Source of the DNA: Symsagittifera roscoffensis
Lineage: Eukaryota > Xenacoelomorpha > Acoela > Convolutidae
Reading direction: 5' to 3'
Assembly: GCF_963678635.1 (NCBI RefSeq)
Contig: NC_087066.1
Span: 10,258,723 to 10,322,722, forward strand
DNA length: 64,000 nucleotides
Part shown: piece by piece, positions 34,947 to 45,297 of the stretch
Layout of the letters: each line of letters opens with the position of its first letter
Numbering within the stretch: position 1 is the first letter of the stretch
Made by a program: the position numbers and the translations under genes
Notes under the pieces: generated by a model
Told to the model about the DNA's origin: nothing
Database searches by the model: none
Seen by the model: only the letters and a program-made list of their open reading frames with translations

Positions 34947-35745
34947 CAATGTCCTCATTGAATCGCGCAATGTTCTAAATGGTTACAGTGTCATCGAACA
35001 GAATTAACAAAATGCACGAAATTACTTTTATCTACGTCACATCGACTCACTGCAGAATATAAATGGCATCATACTACATCACTATAGCCTTCAAATTCTT
35101 TCATTAATCTGCACATTGAGGATATGACTTAAGATAAAACATATTTTCTGACTTCCAGTGTCAATGTCCCGATTGAAACTTTTTCTCCTAGATTTAAAAG
35201 GTGTTGGCTTGCAGGACAGTCCTGCCAACCAACAAGCTAAAATTATCCTACTATGCTCCTTCCCTTCGGAAATCTTGCTTGTTTATTGTCCTGAATATTA
35301 AAACCAAGAGACCTTGTGGTTAGAAAGAACAATGCAACAACCTCCCTTCTCAAAAAGTTACTCAAGTTTTTCATGTAACCACAAAGTGATCAGTCTTCCT
35401 AAGTGATTAAAAACAATCATGCAGGCTGGAATATTTAAATATACTCTTCCCTCAAGCCTTTCTAAATAAATAATAAGTGAGTGTCTCTAAAGCCACTTCA
35501 ACTAAAACCAAAATGCAAATTTATAAATGCAACAATTTCCAAACTCAACTAAATGTTCCAGTTTTCAATTACAACTTGGTTGCTTGGTTTCTCACTTGAG
35601 TTTTTCACACACATAAAACAGTTCTGAATTTTAACGTTTCTTCGTCATCCCTTTGTTCTCTTCTTTTTTCGTCGTTTAGAAGTTCTAAAACTTCTGAATT
35701 CTTCTAATTTTCTTTCTTGCTGCCTCTTGTTTTCTCGACCATTCG
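34947..35745 (-). other. Giant element 3' non-coding region
   Basis: About 800 bp between the stop of the second ORF and the 3' LTR, AT-rich compared with the ORFs. No open frame or motif recognised apart from the palindrome beside the LTR. Confidence 0.5.
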
Positions 35746-38700
35746 TCAATGCTCCATTTCCTCTTCCTGTGACACTGACTCCGCACTCTCGGTTTCCGTG
35801 TCTTGTAGCACGTCATTGACTATCCTGACGCTGTTGGAAGCCGTCCTCCAACACTTCTGCTCTTCCACCCTCTGTTTACAGCAAGGTAGGGGATCCACGT
35901 TTGATTCTCTGTTTCTACAGAAGCTGTTGTGGAGACACAACGTCACGTTTCTCTCCAAATCTTCTTTCAGCATCTCTGCCTTCTCATTTCCACTACGCTC
36001 GCTCGTCCTGGAAATTCTTTTCACAGCGGTGGTCACTGCATTCCGATGGGTCACGAAAGTTCGCTTGAAAGCTCCTGCCCCAATGTCCAGCTGATATTCA
36101 CTGTACACTCTGCCATGTTTCGACATATGCTTTTTCGCATACTCGTACAACCATGCAGTCATGTTAGCTCTGAACCATGGCATCAATCGTTTTCTTGCCC
36201 ATATCTTCTTCACTTCCATCGGAATGTTTAGAACTTTGCACATTGTCTCAAAAAGATCTAAATCTTTTAGACAATCTAATTTCTGCAATTGTTCTCTCGT
36301 CGGTGCCTCCTGTCTATTATTTTCTCTCACATGAGCTTCCAGCCATCGTATCGCCATCATAACTCCCACTATCACTATTGTTATGGGCTGTGATGAATCT
36401 GGTAAACCCATGGAGAGCAGCTCTCCAGAGTCCCAGATCAACACCAAATTACTACGCTTGGGATACCACCAGGTCTGCAGCAAGCAGTGGCAAGGAAACT
36501 CGTCATGTGTTAACATGATGCTCCTCCAATTGCGTTTTCCTGAAGCTTCCAGCAATGGTTCCACTTCCATCATCACTCGGTGGATTTCATCATTCTCATC
36601 TACTGCATTGTAATCTGTGACAGTTGATCCTCTCTGTTTCTGTTTTTCAAAGTCACTGAAGTTCCCGCTCACATATCCCATGAACTTCTTTCCTAGTATT
36701 GACTCCAACTCCTCTTTGGTTCTCTCTGGGACTGCTGAGAACATCTTACATAGTAACTCGTAAGACTTTTCAGACATTCTCGCCAATCTCACGCACTTTG
36801 GCACTGAGAAAGCTTGATCCACGATCGTTCTTGTACTCTTCACGTCCACAGCCACGAAATGTACAGGGTATCTGCTCTTGCACATTGGAGCCAACGTTGA
36901 ACCCACCAAATATCGTGCTCCTGATGGTCTACAATAAGTTTCGCTGTGTCTGATGTTCATCTCCGTTTCGATTGCTTCCCTCCATTTTCCTATATACTTC
37001 TGCTCAGTCTGCAGAACTCCTGGGAATACTTCTACGCTGATGGCTGTGACCATCTCATGTTTCTCTTCTAGATTCAATAGTGACTCTAAAGAACCAAACA
37101 TGCTGTAGAATCCTAGTGCTGTCACTAGATTCACATCGGTTCCTCCATGGCAATCTACTATCAGTTCCGTTTCCGTTCTTGCTTTCATCACTACATTTCC
37201 AAACAATACTGTCAACTGCTTGTGTTGTTTCTCCAGGGTTTTCACACAGTCTAGACTTCCACAAACGTGACCCTCTAGTCCACAGACTTCCGCCAGACAG
37301 CTACCAGGTTTGACCCAGTCTTCTGGTCCCCAGCCAGGCAACTCCACTCTATCTTCTCCGTTGCTCTTAGAGGCTGTTATCATCACATTATATATGATGT
37401 TGAGGTCACGCAGGTTACAGTCCGCATTCAGTTCCCTCTGTATGTCTTGTGTCGCCCGTAATATTGAGTCAGCGTTGGGACTAGGACACCATGATGGCTT
37501 CATCAATTCCCACACTGCCATCAAGCTCGTTCTCAGTAATTCATCTGAGAATCCCAACCCAAATTCCACTCTCTTGTCGGATTTTGGTACTGAAGGTGCA
37601 GTTACCTCTTCTTCCAAGACCAATCCCAATTTGGCCTGTGGATTGTTAACGCTCTTAGTCGTTACAATTCTGGACGTCCAGAACCTTAGTAACACCGCCT
37701 GCTCATAATCAAAGAAGCAATCACGTATGTCTTCACTCAGGAAAGGATTGTACGCTATCCCTATGATCCCGGATACATAGCTATATGACTTCTTCTTGAT
37801 CGGTCCACAGTATTCACTGGATTTCGGCAATGCTCCCATAGATTCTTTAGTGAGCCTCAACTCCTTGTTTGAGAATCTCCTGATCTCGTCTATCTTTTTC
37901 ATGGGTTCCAATTCTTCAGGTTCTTTCATGTTCACCCTCATCGGTTTACTTTGCTGCATATCCAGCATTGCTAGTAAGAACATGGCTTTCGTTCGCTCAT
38001 CGCCTTCCTTCAACATTTTAACACAAGTGCTTAATGCAGGTACTGAGATCTGCTCTATCAGGAATCGAATGAAACAGAGAGCGTCTCTCCGCTTTGCACA
38101 CGCTACTGCTGCTCCCTCCTGGACTATCAGATCCCTCAGATTCGTCATAAGGAAAACTTTTTCCTCCTTTGATCTCTTCCTTTCTTCCGAATCATATTCT
38201 TCGTGAGTCAGTCCCATCATGCACCAGGCGAGCCTGAGTTGTAATTCTGTCCTTACGTAAGGTACTGCCACGAGAGCATGTATTCTTGGCGTAGTCCTCA
38301 TTTCTTCTTCGAAATACCTCAATACTACTGCTTTCCATGGAAGGCTCACTAACTGCTCGATCGTCTCCGCCTCTACGTCAGACGACGCCAAAGTTCCATA
38401 CGCCTTCTGCTTGAGGGTGGTGCCTTGAAACATCATTTCCAGATAACCCTCCATGGCTTTTTCGTCTTCCAGGGCCACTACATACCCTCTAGCCGAGTTC
38501 CGGTATTCCAACATCTCCATGTATCCACCGGTGGGTTCATCTATCGACACTGTCTCCGACACTGTTAGTCGGTTGTATTCCACTGGTGTCAGTTGTCCTG
38601 CAACACTCCCTTTTCCATGATTCATGGGAGATGGTTTGAAGTCCCTCATTTTACTCTCTCCACATTGACTGAGTATTTCCATTTCTAAAGTTGCTCCAGT

Positions 38701-41700
38701 CAGAGTGCGGTCACTCCTTTTGGATTTATAGCCGGTTGACTTTATCCCCGCCATGAGAATGGGTGGCACCATCGCTATATCAGTTAATATTCTATCTGTG
38801 CCAGACAATTGATAATCACCTTGCCCCAAATCCATGACTTCCTCGACTCGTTTTCTTTTCGCTGAGTTACCAGCTTTCATCGATATTTCCGAATCCACTT
38901 TCGTCTTTCCAATCCTCCTCGGCATCACTCTGCTGCCTAACTTCATTTTCATCGCATTGATTTTATCGATCACCATTTTCGATCGCATCGTTCCTCTCCT
39001 GGTCCTTGACAGGTACACCACCTCTCCTTCATTGTCCTGCGGTGTCATCTTGATGGGAGAATTCGCTTCACTCTCATCAGTGGCTGAGTCGATCAATAAC
39101 TCACTCAGTCTCCCTTCACACTCATCAAGCTTGTCAAGTACTTCTCTCATCAAGGGTTGATTGAGACCTGTTTTGAGAATGGACTGGGTCCCATAGCTCT
39201 GAATCACAGTCCAGACTTCTTCCATGAACGCCACTCTGTCCAGCTTACATCCCGTCCTACTCTCGTGGTCTCGGTGATGTACTTCCCATTCTTCTTCGGG
39301 TAGCGTTCCCAAGAAAGGTACTCTGGCTGAGGCCTCTATTCTTCTCCTCCGAGGTGATTCCATGAGGATTCTCTGATCGTTATTTCTTGTATTGCCAGGA
39401 GAGCTGCTCTCCGGCAAATTCCGTTTCATCTCCTCAAAGGCTGACGGAGGTTCCAGTGTCGAGATGCCTTCATCCGCTGGCTCAGTCGTTTCCAACGTGT
39501 CTGCATTATTCTCAAGATCACTGAAGATATTGAAATCCAGGCTGGATGTTCCTCCTGTCGATGCCCTGTCGTCCTCCCCACCAGCTTGATCTTGTTGCAT
39601 GGGTTCTTCAGTCTGACGGTTTCCACCCTGTCCGTCATCTCCTTCTGACTTGTCCCTATTCGAGTTCGATGGTCCTTGTTTGTCATTGTCAGCTTCTTCC
39701 TGGAATCTCGGTATGAGCAATGTACCGGCTGATTTATCTTCCTCTTCTCCATGGACCACTTTGATTTCTTCGCAGCCGAAGGGTGCTAGGAAAATTCTCG
39801 TCTGCAATACTCCCGCAGCTTTCATCTCTTTTCTCACACTGGTCAGGATTACTGAGGCTTCAGGCAATTCAGTCCTGCCTCTCATCCTCATTGGAGCTAA
39901 GCCTAGTCCCCTCCATTCCTCATCAAATCCTTCAGGCTTGGGAGTAGCAGCGTTGCTTATTCGCCTTCTCGTCGCTTGATCCGTGTACGCAAATCGTGTG
40001 TACTGTAACACGGCGGCATTTCTCCCCACGAAGTATGGATCCATCGTCGCCGAGAAATTCCCTACTCTCCTTTCATTGGTTTCGAATGCTCTCAACCTAG
40101 GAGTTTGTACTACGGAGACTGCTCCGAGCAACATCCTTCTTATCAGAGGGAATTCAGGGATTGCTTCGGGTAGCTTCTTGTAATCGCCCCAGTCCTTCGT
40201 CTCTTCTCTCACCTTGTGATACGCTGCTGTGAGACGAGGCACTCTGGTCATTTCGCCATTCGTTTTGTCATAGGGCCTCAGATTCCAAAGCTTTGGAAAC
40301 ACCTCGATGTGCCCTCTTTCTACTTCTCCCATGCGGTCACAGAAGTGATCGTCAAAATTGATGACTGTCATCTCTGGCTCCGATATTTTCGCAAATAACA
40401 GATCTTCACTCATGAGCTCTCGCAATGCGTGCTGCTCACACCAGTTCAGTGTACTACCGTCCACTGCCGATATGAGGTTCAAGTGCAACACCGACCTCCT
40501 ATATGCTTCCACTTTAACGTCAGGGAACGCAAAGGTGACTGCTGGTCCATAGATCACTGTCACGAACTCCGTGACTCCTCTGATCAGCGCCAAGGGATCG
40601 GTCCTCATAGCCAAGCTCAGATCTGTTAATAGCGGCATGCCTCCAACATGTCGTCTAACATCTTCCCCTCTATCAATTGTTTCGTCTTCTCCGGTTCCAA
40701 AGCGATTTTGCTGCAAGAGATACTGGATAAGAGTGTGTCTCAGGTCTCTTATTTTGTTCCACGAGTCTGTGGATTTCTTCATATCCAGATTCCTCACTCT
40801 CTCTTTCATCTGCTCTGGACAACGTGCCAGTTTCATCAGTCCTCCCAAGTTTCCGTGGGTTATTGCGATCAATGTCAGAAGTCCATCTAGTCGCAGGTTC
40901 TGTATTCCATCCGTAAGCAGTATCACCGGTCCTTTCACGAAATTCTCCGCCCCAAATGTCACGAACAGGGCTATTAATTCCACTATCGATACTTTCACTA
41001 CCGCTTGGAGGAATTCCTTTATCAAGTAGTGCGAGACTTTCGGGTAGACTTTTGCCAAGAAGGACGCGGTCCATCCGGCTCCCAACCCTTCTAGCATGCT
41101 GTCTGTCCTTTCAAATCCCTCCTGTCCTTTCACTTCCTGGGTCCAGAAGGTTTCCAGAGTAATCTGACACATTCTGTTCACGAACTCAGCTGTCTTTTCT
41201 CCGGCATTTTCCGCCAGGTTCACCTCCTTCCACAAGTAGGCGTGTATCTTAGTGATCATTACTGGGCCTTGCTGAAAAGCATCTGCACCCAATGCCGCTA
41301 CTCTCGGATTCAGGTGTAGCCACTGGTTTGCTTCCGGCTTGGTTCTCAGCACCATCGCTTCCAGATGAGCTCTCGTCTCCAGTGAATTCTTTCTTCTCGT
41401 GTCTTCACTCGCCACTTCCATTGCTCGGAACCACAAGTCGTTGGACATCGCCGTGATCACTCGATGGTCGTCATCTATTCCTGGTTTCAGTTTGAGTTGC
41501 CGACTGAAGTTGGACAGTTCCAACCCCAGCACCTCGTCCAACACCAACATGTGTAGCGCGTGGTCCTTGAACCCTCTCATCGCGTTTGAGATATCTGACC
41601 ATACTGCAGGCAGTTCAGCCTTAAGTGGCCTCAGGTTCTCCATTTCTATCATGCGATTCGGGGCTGATATGATCACATCATATTTTCCCTCCGAAAGTAA

Positions 41701-44691
41701 GGCTACCATTGCATACACAAATTTCAGTTCATCCGGGAGATATGCATATCCCGGAGACAACGCAAATACTACTCTCAATGTCACTTTGTTGAATGATCCC
41801 TCCTTTGTCGCGTCTACCACTTCACCCATTGACTCCAGGATGTCTTTTATCGCGGGCCATACTGCGTTTTCTGCTGTTGCAGGATCTCTGAGCCTGCTCA
41901 GAAAACCTCTACTGTGTAGATGGTCATTGATGCCAGCAAACACAATCGTTATCGGGTTCATTTCTGTCTGCCTTTGTACCCCTATAGCCAATGACACTGA
42001 TTGCAATAGGTCTAGGTCAACTGCGGCCAGCATTATGACGTCCGGCCAAAACAAAGACTTAGAGGTGTACACGAACTCTGAATTCGCTACTACCATGATT
42101 TTGGCCTTTCTCATCTCTGCTTTGTCGTAGGCGGCGAAGATGGTCTCATCTTTCTTTATCGCTGTCAATCCGCCATATCTCTGGGCATCACCATCTTGGT
42201 TCACTAGTTTTGGGTACACTCTCTCCTTCACATGACCAGGTGGTGTCGTCAATTGCCTAAATATCTTCACGTGTTGTCCAATCGGCGCTCTCGCCGTCAG
42301 GAATCTTCCTGGCCTTTCTTCACGATTCCTCTCATCATGGTTCAATCTCACATCTTGCAACGGTCTTGCATTCACAGGTCCTATTGTGTTGTTGGAGGGC
42401 AGTCCCTCCAAGTCGGCAAATCTCAAGGCCGTCGTGGAGCTGAAATTTATGCTAGCGGCTATCAACCAGTCTACGCCGGTTATCGAGTACAATCTGCTGA
42501 CGGATAGCGTCGCTCCATTCAGCATCCTCCTTGCATCTTCGATGAAGCTCACTCTCTGTAGGTCCAGCTTCATTAGTTCTTCTTTGTATATATGCCAAGG
42601 AGACGGTATGGATCGCGACCACATCAATGAGCCTCTGCTCGGTCTCTCCTCTCGACTGGTACTCGTCGTCTCCGATCTAGTGTCCGATCTGGATGTGCCT
42701 GCTACTTCCTCGATTGGTTGGTTGACAGGTCCTATCCTTTTCCTAGGATGGATTGTCCTCCTCATCGGTGCTTCTCCCAACCGATCTTGTACGTCTGTTC
42801 TTCGACCTGGTTCACTGGAGCTTTGTTGCCGGTAATTTATGGCGGCTGGGACCGTACCCAAGCGTGTTTCCAGGTTAGGAGGCACAAAGGTGGTGATCAC
42901 CGTATCACTCACCGTTCCCTCTTCCTTCAGCACTCCTGTGTCAAAGAGTTCTGCTTCCAGCTCATCCAACCGTTCTTGGAAGACTCGATTCAACCAAGCT
43001 TGTCCTTCGACACTGTCGAAGTGGATGCCATCTGTGGCCAGTCTGGCTTGATCCATGGCTCTCAATTCATGTTCAATGTCCATGAGGATCATTCTTCCGG
43101 CGTTTCGATTTGCTAGGTTTCTCAAGATGTTGTTCCATCTCATGACTCCCTCGTTGTGCCTTCTTCCTGATGCTGTCAGGCTTCTTGTGTTCATTGGCAC
43201 CGTGCAAACGGTCAGTACCGCGCAACTGAACTTCTGCCAGAGAGTAGTAAACAAACACACCATCATCGCTTCCCACAGTGCTTCCTGCTCATCTGATCCT
43301 CTGGAGATGTCATTCGTCCCAACTAAGATCATCACATTGGGTATCTTCCCTGGATTCATCAGCTCCACCATGCGATATAATTGGGCAATCGTCGCGCCTC
43401 CAAAGGCCATCACCGTGGTGACCCATGAGGTCCTCAAATTCGACAGCACTCTGACTAAGCTGTCTCCCAATATCAGGTGAGATGTCCCGAGTGGTGGTTG
43501 CTGCAGGTTCACAGCCGGGCTCCAGGTAGCTCGATTGAAGCAGGCTCTCGGATCTGTCTCCGGAACTCCCGTGAAACTATACTTCAATTGATTATTCTTC
43601 TGCACGTCTATTACACGAGACACTTTCTTCGCTGGCATCTTCCTTACTTTCCTCTCTGGGATTCTCGAGTTCCCCATGAGTGGTGTCACGTTACTCATCC
43701 TTTGTCTGATTACTGTCTGGGAGAGTTGTACTCTGCCCGTATCGTCAATCGTTCCATAGGGTGCAGTCACCCCAGAACCTGGTGCATTCTTGTTAGCGAC
43801 CAATCGTCCAGCGGTCTCTATCAGTTTTCTCACTGTCTGTTCTACGACGGGATCACCCAAGGTGTCACTAGGATCCGGGATTGTTACTCGGTTCGTCTCT
43901 GCTGGAAGCCGTGTCTCCGTTGTTTGACTCATTTCTCGAGGTGTCAAGAGCTCCATCGGGGACTGCCCACGAGGAATATCCCTTGCAGGTATCATTTTCT
44001 CAATGGACGTCGTCAACGCCACCTGCTCCGATCGCTCTTTGTATTCCTGCCTTAAGCGTTCGATCTCTTGACCCTGCTTTTTGTTGCAGTCTTCAAACAA
44101 CTTTCTCCACATGTCCCGGTCTTCCTCCATCGCCAGCATGGTCTTCGTCATATCGTCTAACTCCTTCTTCGTACTTCTCAACTGATCGTTCATCTCGTCC
44201 AGATCTTGTATGGTTTGGTTCGTCTGAACCTTCTGTGTTACTTTCGCCCCTTTTGGTGGCACAGCTGCTCTCAGTGGTGAACCAGACGAGGTCGCCTCGC
44301 TGTTCATCTCCCGATGCATTCTCGTCAGCCCAGGTTTGGGCTTGGAGGGCATTGGCATCTCACCTGGTTGGTAAGTCCTAGAACTTCCCAACCCAGGCTC
44401 ATTCGCCAAGTCACTCCCTGAGAGAGCCCCGTTTCTCCACCTCATCACTCTCATGTTCGGGCGGTCTAGTACTCCTCTTTCTCCATATGCTGCCATCAAC
44501 AGGACTTCCGTGGGGCGGTCCCCACGGTTGTCGTGCCCCAAGATGTTAATCAGGGCGGTCAGCCACATGACCACCTCTGGGTCCTCCAGAGCGAAGTCTC
44601 GTTCGATCAGCCGACGATAGATCGCATCTACCATCGGTCCTACATATGCCTCTGCCAGGTCCATCAATTCATCCAGGTTGAAATTGTCCAT
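35746..44691 (-). CDS. Giant element second ORF: 2,981-residue protein with SGNH/GDSL hydrolase domain
   Basis: One uninterrupted frame, starting at ATG 44,691. Residues about 150-235 form a charged coiled coil. Residues about 400-570 carry a complete SGNH (GDSL-family) hydrolase signature: LILGDSLVR with nucleophile S411, a conserved glycine in FGGATI, GTND with N460, and DGIHF with D554 and H557. This family comprises esterases and lipases that act on ester bonds, often on lipids or acetylated sugars. A second stretch (about 910-1,100) starts FAGINDHLHSRG, recalling the GTND block, but lacks a clear GDS or DxxH. Residues about 1,650-1,780 are acidic low complexity. The remaining ~1,900 residues match nothing I recognise. 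No signal peptide or clear membrane span is visible, so it is not a typical envelope protein. Position after pol is where env usually sits. Role inferred only: particle, entry/exit or membrane remodelling. Confidence 0.85.
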   Translation of the reverse strand: MDNFNLDELMDLAEAYVGPMVDAIYRRLIERDFALEDPEVVMWLTALINILGHDNRGDRPTEVLLMAAYGERGVLDRPNMRVMRWRNGALSGSDLANEPGLGSSRTYQPGEMPMPSKPKPGLTRMHREMNSEATSSGSPLRAAVPPKGAKVTQKVQTNQTIQDLDEMNDQLRSTKKELDDMTKTMLAMEEDRDMWRKLFEDCNKKQGQEIERLRQEYKERSEQVALTTSIEKMIPARDIPRGQSPMELLTPREMSQTTETRLPAETNRVTIPDPSDTLGDPVVEQTVRKLIETAGRLVANKNAPGSGVTAPYGTIDDTGRVQLSQTVIRQRMSNVTPLMGNSRIPERKVRKMPAKKVSRVIDVQKNNQLKYSFTGVPETDPRACFNRATWSPAVNLQQPPLGTSHLILGDSLVRVLSNLRTSWVTTVMAFGGATIAQLYRMVELMNPGKIPNVMILVGTNDISRGSDEQEALWEAMMVCLFTTLWQKFSCAVLTVCTVPMNTRSLTASGRRHNEGVMRWNNILRNLANRNAGRMILMDIEHELRAMDQARLATDGIHFDSVEGQAWLNRVFQERLDELEAELFDTGVLKEEGTVSDTVITTFVPPNLETRLGTVPAAINYRQQSSSEPGRRTDVQDRLGEAPMRRTIHPRKRIGPVNQPIEEVAGTSRSDTRSETTSTSREERPSRGSLMWSRSIPSPWHIYKEELMKLDLQRVSFIEDARRMLNGATLSVSRLYSITGVDWLIAASINFSSTTALRFADLEGLPSNNTIGPVNARPLQDVRLNHDERNREERPGRFLTARAPIGQHVKIFRQLTTPPGHVKERVYPKLVNQDGDAQRYGGLTAIKKDETIFAAYDKAEMRKAKIMVVANSEFVYTSKSLFWPDVIMLAAVDLDLLQSVSLAIGVQRQTEMNPITIVFAGINDHLHSRGFLSRLRDPATAENAVWPAIKDILESMGEVVDATKEGSFNKVTLRVVFALSPGYAYLPDELKFVYAMVALLSEGKYDVIISAPNRMIEMENLRPLKAELPAVWSDISNAMRGFKDHALHMLVLDEVLGLELSNFSRQLKLKPGIDDDHRVITAMSNDLWFRAMEVASEDTRRKNSLETRAHLEAMVLRTKPEANQWLHLNPRVAALGADAFQQGPVMITKIHAYLWKEVNLAENAGEKTAEFVNRMCQITLETFWTQEVKGQEGFERTDSMLEGLGAGWTASFLAKVYPKVSHYLIKEFLQAVVKVSIVELIALFVTFGAENFVKGPVILLTDGIQNLRLDGLLTLIAITHGNLGGLMKLARCPEQMKERVRNLDMKKSTDSWNKIRDLRHTLIQYLLQQNRFGTGEDETIDRGEDVRRHVGGMPLLTDLSLAMRTDPLALIRGVTEFVTVIYGPAVTFAFPDVKVEAYRRSVLHLNLISAVDGSTLNWCEQHALRELMSEDLLFAKISEPEMTVINFDDHFCDRMGEVERGHIEVFPKLWNLRPYDKTNGEMTRVPRLTAAYHKVREETKDWGDYKKLPEAIPEFPLIRRMLLGAVSVVQTPRLRAFETNERRVGNFSATMDPYFVGRNAAVLQYTRFAYTDQATRRRISNAATPKPEGFDEEWRGLGLAPMRMRGRTELPEASVILTSVRKEMKAAGVLQTRIFLAPFGCEEIKVVHGEEEDKSAGTLLIPRFQEEADNDKQGPSNSNRDKSEGDDGQGGNRQTEEPMQQDQAGGEDDRASTGGTSSLDFNIFSDLENNADTLETTEPADEGISTLEPPSAFEEMKRNLPESSSPGNTRNNDQRILMESPRRRRIEASARVPFLGTLPEEEWEVHHRDHESRTGCKLDRVAFMEEVWTVIQSYGTQSILKTGLNQPLMREVLDKLDECEGRLSELLIDSATDESEANSPIKMTPQDNEGEVVYLSRTRRGTMRSKMVIDKINAMKMKLGSRVMPRRIGKTKVDSEISMKAGNSAKRKRVEEVMDLGQGDYQLSGTDRILTDIAMVPPILMAGIKSTGYKSKRSDRTLTGATLEMEILSQCGESKMRDFKPSPMNHGKGSVAGQLTPVEYNRLTVSETVSIDEPTGGYMEMLEYRNSARGYVVALEDEKAMEGYLEMMFQGTTLKQKAYGTLASSDVEAETIEQLVSLPWKAVVLRYFEEEMRTTPRIHALVAVPYVRTELQLRLAWCMMGLTHEEYDSEERKRSKEEKVFLMTNLRDLIVQEGAAVACAKRRDALCFIRFLIEQISVPALSTCVKMLKEGDERTKAMFLLAMLDMQQSKPMRVNMKEPEELEPMKKIDEIRRFSNKELRLTKESMGALPKSSEYCGPIKKKSYSYVSGIIGIAYNPFLSEDIRDCFFDYEQAVLLRFWTSRIVTTKSVNNPQAKLGLVLEEEVTAPSVPKSDKRVEFGLGFSDELLRTSLMAVWELMKPSWCPSPNADSILRATQDIQRELNADCNLRDLNIIYNVMITASKSNGEDRVELPGWGPEDWVKPGSCLAEVCGLEGHVCGSLDCVKTLEKQHKQLTVLFGNVVMKARTETELIVDCHGGTDVNLVTALGFYSMFGSLESLLNLEEKHEMVTAISVEVFPGVLQTEQKYIGKWREAIETEMNIRHSETYCRPSGARYLVGSTLAPMCKSRYPVHFVAVDVKSTRTIVDQAFSVPKCVRLARMSEKSYELLCKMFSAVPERTKEELESILGKKFMGYVSGNFSDFEKQKQRGSTVTDYNAVDENDEIHRVMMEVEPLLEASGKRNWRSIMLTHDEFPCHCLLQTWWYPKRSNLVLIWDSGELLSMGLPDSSQPITIVIVGVMMAIRWLEAHVRENNRQEAPTREQLQKLDCLKDLDLFETMCKVLNIPMEVKKIWARKRLMPWFRANMTAWLYEYAKKHMSKHGRVYSEYQLDIGAGAFKRTFVTHRNAVTTAVKRISRTSERSGNEKAEMLKEDLERNVTLCLHNSFCRNRESNVDPLPCCKQRVEEQKCWRTASNSVRIVNDVLQDTETESAESVSQEEEMEH

Positions 44692-45297
44692 ACTGTTCTT
44701 TCCAAGTTTGATTTGATTTCGATTTCAAGTTTTGACTCAAGTGAGCAATTAAATGATCAATCAGGATCTAGAAAAGAAATCACGAATGTCACACTTGTCA
44801 ATTTCACCTTAACATACATCGTTAAAATTAGCTTAAAGACAGTTCAGATAAAAAGATATTTATCCTAAAATTTATTAAAATCAATTGGTTTCTAAAATTT
44901 TGGAATTCGACCTAAGATTGGACAGTCCAAACTTTGGATCTATTCCCAAGATCGTCATTTAGTTGTTCATGGTCACTAACCCCTACTTACCCATGATCTT
45001 AATAACCTAACACATAACATAACATAACGCACCTCTCACATATTACACACAACTTAGTCTTTGGCCTAACACCCTCTCGCACATCACTCAGCCTATACTT
45101 AAGTAATATTTCTTATGTAGATATACTTGTATGTTCGTATCAGAGAATATCACGTGTACAAGCGCGTACAATTCACGAGGATGCAGTCTTCCTCTATTTG
45201 GATCGTACACTGGAAGCGAGAGCTCCTTCACGTCCATTTCCACAAGGAAGTCCCTCAGCCTCGTCAAAGACAAGACTAGGTTTTCTGGGCCCACGTG
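44692..45297 (-). other. Gap between Gag-Pol and the second ORF
   Basis: 606 bp, AT-rich, no gene. It includes a short TAACA repeat run at about 45,007-45,027 and a candidate 3' splice site near the second ORF. The gap and the stop codon rule out simple readthrough between the ORFs. Confidence 0.6.
44767..44783 (-). promoter_or_regulatory. Candidate 3' splice site upstream of the second ORF
   Basis: In element sense the sequence reads CGTGATTTCTTTTCTAG then ATCC: a pyrimidine run ending in TAG, 76 nt before the second ORF's ATG. Splicing from a donor in the leader to this site would give a subgenomic mRNA, as retroviruses make for env. An alternative acceptor (AAATTTTAG) lies about 100 nt further upstream. 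No donor was assigned. Confidence 0.4.

Noticed and set aside
35746-44691. Second ORF as an envelope glycoprotein
   Set aside because: No signal peptide, no C-terminal membrane anchor and no cysteine/glycosylation pattern visible; the protein is far longer than any usual env.
35717-44868. Many plus-strand open frames opposite the second ORF, up to 243 codons (41,399-42,130)
   Set aside because: They are antisense shadows of a GC-richer minus-strand ORF, with no motifs of their own.
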